DNA of 64,000 bases, taken from contig CALUTO010000002.1 of assembly GCA_944323735.1 (NCBI GenBank), positions 62,001-126,000 of the forward strand, written 5' to 3'. Under the pieces are notes generated by a model. It was not told the origin of the DNA. It did not search any database and saw only the letters and a program-made list of their open reading frames with translations. This DNA comes from Candidatus Gastranaerophilales bacterium. GTDB taxonomy: Bacteria > Cyanobacteriota > Vampirovibrionia > Gastranaerophilales > Gastranaerophilaceae. This document shows, one piece after another, positions 61,606-64,000 of the stretch (positions are counted from its first letter, which is position 1; the number at the start of each line of letters is the position of its first letter). A program made the position numbers and the translations under genes.

Positions 61606-64000
61606 CTAAATACTTATCCTTACACCCGCAAAAAGCGCAAGCCCGTTTCTTCCTCCGTTTCTCAACATAGTTTCGAAAAATCCCGTAACCCTGTCTCCCC
61701 ATCTTTTTTGAATTCCGGCACCGTACTGAACAAATGGTTTTACAGACAGGTCAGGAAGATATACATCATTTGCTTTGAATTTTGCACTGTCTATTATATT
61801 CCAGACCATAGACACACAGATGTAAGGCTGAAAATAATTCTTAAAATTTCCGATTAATTTTAGTCTGGGCTCAATATGGATTGCATTCAGCGGTCTTGTA
61901 TTTATACTTACATCAGATGCATTTTTGTAATCAAAAGTATTTACAAATGTATAAGACATCAGCAATGCAGGCTGGATAATAAAATGTCTTTTCATTGTTT
62001 CAAAATTATATCCTGTCATTTCGGCAATACCGGTGTTAAACATAGCAAAATTTTCACTGCCAAAAAATGTGGAGGCTTCAGCGGAACTTGCACCGGCAAG
62101 TACAGTCCAGGCTGAAAAGAACCCGCCTTTATAAAATACCGTATCAAATCCGAGCATTCCGCCGTTATTATATATACTATTGCCCTGAAAGCTCTGATGT
62201 GAACCGTTGTAAGAAATATATGCGCCATAGAGAGTATACCAGCCGTGTTTTAATTTTTTCAGACCGCTTTCAGCACCAATAACAGCACCGTAACTAACAT
62301 TAGAGACCCGTGGGCCGTTTTTTAATCCCACACTTTCAAAAGTGGAATACGGCTTAAACCACAATCCCGTATGCTGCTCCGGCATAAGATACGGTGCAGC
62401 ATAGCTGAGTCTTGAGGCAGACTTGTTTATTAAAGAAAACTTTGATTCATCCGGCGGCACAATCATAACCATATCAAGATTAGAAAAAATATTCTGATAA
62501 GTATCAAGAGTGCTGAGATATCCGCCGAGCTGGGTTGCAACCTGTGCGCTAAGCAGAGTAGAATCCAGTCCGAGTCTGCGCAATTCAAAATCTCCGTCAT
62601 TTCTGTCATAGCTCAGACTGTACCGGTAAAGCGGAGTTCTGACCTGACGTTCCGGATAGACGACACTGTCTTTCAGAACGGAATCGGCAAACGGAATTTC
62701 TATAAATTCAGACTGCGGCATACCGGTAACAGACAATCCTTTTACCAGAATATTTCCGTTTCCCGAAAGGGATTGTGCAGAGATTGTATCCATTGTTTTT
62801 GTACTGAGATTCATATCAGCAAATATATTCGTCGTTCCGTTCAATGTCAGGTTATGAAAATCGATATGGTCAATGCTGTTGTTTTGCATATCAAAATTCA
62901 CATTATTTTGAAAAATCTGATTAGGGGCACCCAGATATTCGCTATTCGCAAGTATTTTCAGAGTTCCCTGATTAAAATTAAAACCTCCTGTATATTGACT
63001 GTTATTCCCTCCGAGCTCCAGTATTCCGGTGCCAGATTTTTCGAGAGTACCTGTGCCCCTGATACCGCTTTGGACAGAGGAAACACCGCTGCCTGTAAAT
63101 ATTGCATTTCCTGTCGGCGCATTAAACAGGTCATTAGGCTCTCCGTTTCCATCATAATTGGATTTCAACACTGTATTTTCAAAGGTAATATCCCCGCCGT
63201 TATAAACAGCACCTCCGGCACTATACTGAGTTTGGGCGTCTACGTTGTTGTTTTCAAAAACAGAGTTTTTTATAACTGCTTCAGCCCCGATTTCATTATA
63301 GATTGCGCCGCCGTCCGCATAGTATTTCGAAGATGCATAATTATCTTTAAATACAGTATTATTAAGCACCATAGTACCTGAATTATAAATAGCACCGCCC
63401 AGAGCCGTTCCGTATTCCCCGCTTTGCGTGTAATTTCCGGTAAAAGAAGTGTCTGAAATATTCAAAACACCGCCTGCACTGTTAATTTTTGTATTAAAAA
63501 TAGCACCGGCATACGAATAAGAACCATCCTCGCCAAGAGCGTAATTATTTTCAAAATTTGAGTTATTTATTGTTATTTCGCCGTTGTTAAATACAGCACC
63601 CCCATGCGGAACCACCGAACCGACTGAATAATTATTTCTGAATATCGTATTATTGACCGTCATCACTGCAGACGGGCCAGCATCATAACCGTTGGCAAGT
63701 GCTCCGCCGTAGGAGGTTGCACCGTTAGTGTAATTTTCCTGAAAAACCGAATTTTTTATATCTACGGTGCCACCGTAAAGATTGTAGACTGCACCTGCAA
63801 CAGCGGCATTAAAGCCCTTTGCATCCACAAAATTGTTTAAAAATCCGGTATTTTCTATCATGGCATAACCGCCGCTGTTGTATATAGCACCGGCAAAATA
63901 AGAACGGTTGTACTCCTGCCCCTGACAGTTTCTTATCCCCACATCCTTAAACGTGCTCTCCCTGTTAAGCACAAATCCGCCGAAATCCTCATTACCGTTT
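61606..64000 (-). CDS. Autotransporter with pectin-lyase-type passenger (partial)
   Basis: The frame is open through the right edge, so the true start lies outside. The passenger is a beta-helix of repeats such as GGAIYN and NNTIFRNNY (polymorphic-outer-membrane-protein and pectin-lyase-like). The C-terminal part (from about GLWFKPYSTFESV, some 250 residues) is an autotransporter beta-barrel ending LALFAGVRISI. It implies a diderm envelope and a surface-exposed or adhesive role. The visible part is at least 798 residues. Confidence 0.9.
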   Translation of the reverse strand, partial: NGNEDFGGFVLNRESTFKDVGIRNCQGQEYNRSYFAGAIYNSGGYAMIENTGFLNNFVDAKGFNAAVAGAVYNLYGGTVDIKNSVFQENYTNGATSYGGALANGYDAGPSAVMTVNNTIFRNNYSVGSVVPHGGAVFNNGEITINNSNFENNYALGEDGSYSYAGAIFNTKINSAGGVLNISDTSFTGNYTQSGEYGTALGGAIYNSGTMVLNNTVFKDNYASSKYYADGGAIYNEIGAEAVIKNSVFENNNVDAQTQYSAGGAVYNGGDITFENTVLKSNYDGNGEPNDLFNAPTGNAIFTGSGVSSVQSGIRGTGTLEKSGTGILELGGNNSQYTGGFNFNQGTLKILANSEYLGAPNQIFQNNVNFDMQNNSIDHIDFHNLTLNGTTNIFADMNLSTKTMDTISAQSLSGNGNILVKGLSVTGMPQSEFIEIPFADSVLKDSVVYPERQVRTPLYRYSLSYDRNDGDFELRRLGLDSTLLSAQVATQLGGYLSTLDTYQNIFSNLDMVMIVPPDESKFSLINKSASRLSYAAPYLMPEQHTGLWFKPYSTFESVGLKNGPRVSNVSYGAVIGAESGLKKLKHGWYTLYGAYISYNGSHQSFQGNSIYNNGGMLGFDTVFYKGGFFSAWTVLAGASSAEASTFFGSENFAMFNTGIAEMTGYNFETMKRHFIIQPALLMSYTFVNTFDYKNASDVSINTRPLNAIHIEPRLKLIGNFKNYFQPYICVSMVWNIIDSAKFKANDVYLPDLSVKPFVQYGAGIQKRWGDRVTGFFETMLRNGGRNGLALFAGVRISI

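Overview
The window looks like a chromosomal segment of a low-GC, diderm, non-photosynthetic relative of cyanobacteria, most likely a gut Gastranaerophilales-type member of Vampirovibrionia/Melainabacteria. This is inference: the ribosomal block runs in cyanobacterial-style order, there is a three-domain NifU beside NifS without nitrogenase, an autotransporter implies an outer membrane, and many lineage-type orphan proteins carry a short Phe-Lys-Gly motif. Code 11 applies; TGA is a genuine stop at 28028-28030.

Layout. 1-620: a broken small gene and a tRNA-Ile whose 3' end is duplicated nearby with about 120 bp inserted. 959-3976: a secreted nuclease-like protein, an orphan membrane protein, tRNA-Pro and a secreted DUF1893 protein. 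3954-7506 (minus): tatC, tatA, a multi-cluster membrane ferredoxin and a Tat-lipoprotein aldo/keto reductase. 8080-11704 (minus): four orphan proteins, one Gln/Asn-rich. 11856: ribF. 12883-22039 (minus): an S10-spc ribosomal block from rpsJ to rplR, with an extra small ORF between rplF and rplR and no rpsE/rplO/secY after it. 22305-25842 (minus): glycosyltransferase, TPR protein and a degenerate histidine phosphatase. 26038-31299: an HpcH-like aldolase, a secreted repeat protein, a zincin-like protein, an acetyltransferase, an FtsL-like protein and rsmH. 31650-36758: a 1702-residue multidomain protein (EF-hand, LysM, coiled coils, J-like, FHA, and a C-terminal domain resembling HopA1 effectors). 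36911-46550: acpS, an orphan membrane protein behind a 26-bp palindrome, surE, pyrG, gatC, dgt, a second TPR protein, a DAHP synthase and a sugar nucleotidyltransferase. 46648-52850: a YkgJ protein, a C-terminal processing protease, an acetyltransferase, an XRE regulator, a CheR-like methyltransferase, nifS and nifU. 53105-64000: a coiled-coil protein, secreted and redox proteins, a membrane-anchored glycogen-synthase-like protein, a GNAT protein and an autotransporter that runs off the right edge.

How the genes work together. The clearest functional unit is tatA-tatC with two linked Fe-S redox proteins, one bearing a Tat lipoprotein signal and the other an internal twin-arginine segment. rsmH-ftsL, nifS-nifU and the ribosomal block are the other coherent operons. 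The rest is a mosaic of single housekeeping genes and lineage-specific surface or secreted proteins.

The most notable signals are: the giant FHA/J/LysM/EF-hand protein with its effector-like tail; three genes (ribF, the HpcH-like aldolase, a YkgJ protein) whose promoters all place the predicted +1 exactly on the ATG; the 26-bp palindrome at 37347-37372; the mutually exclusive hairpin and palindrome at 31519-31564; and the tRNA-Ile fragment with its insert.
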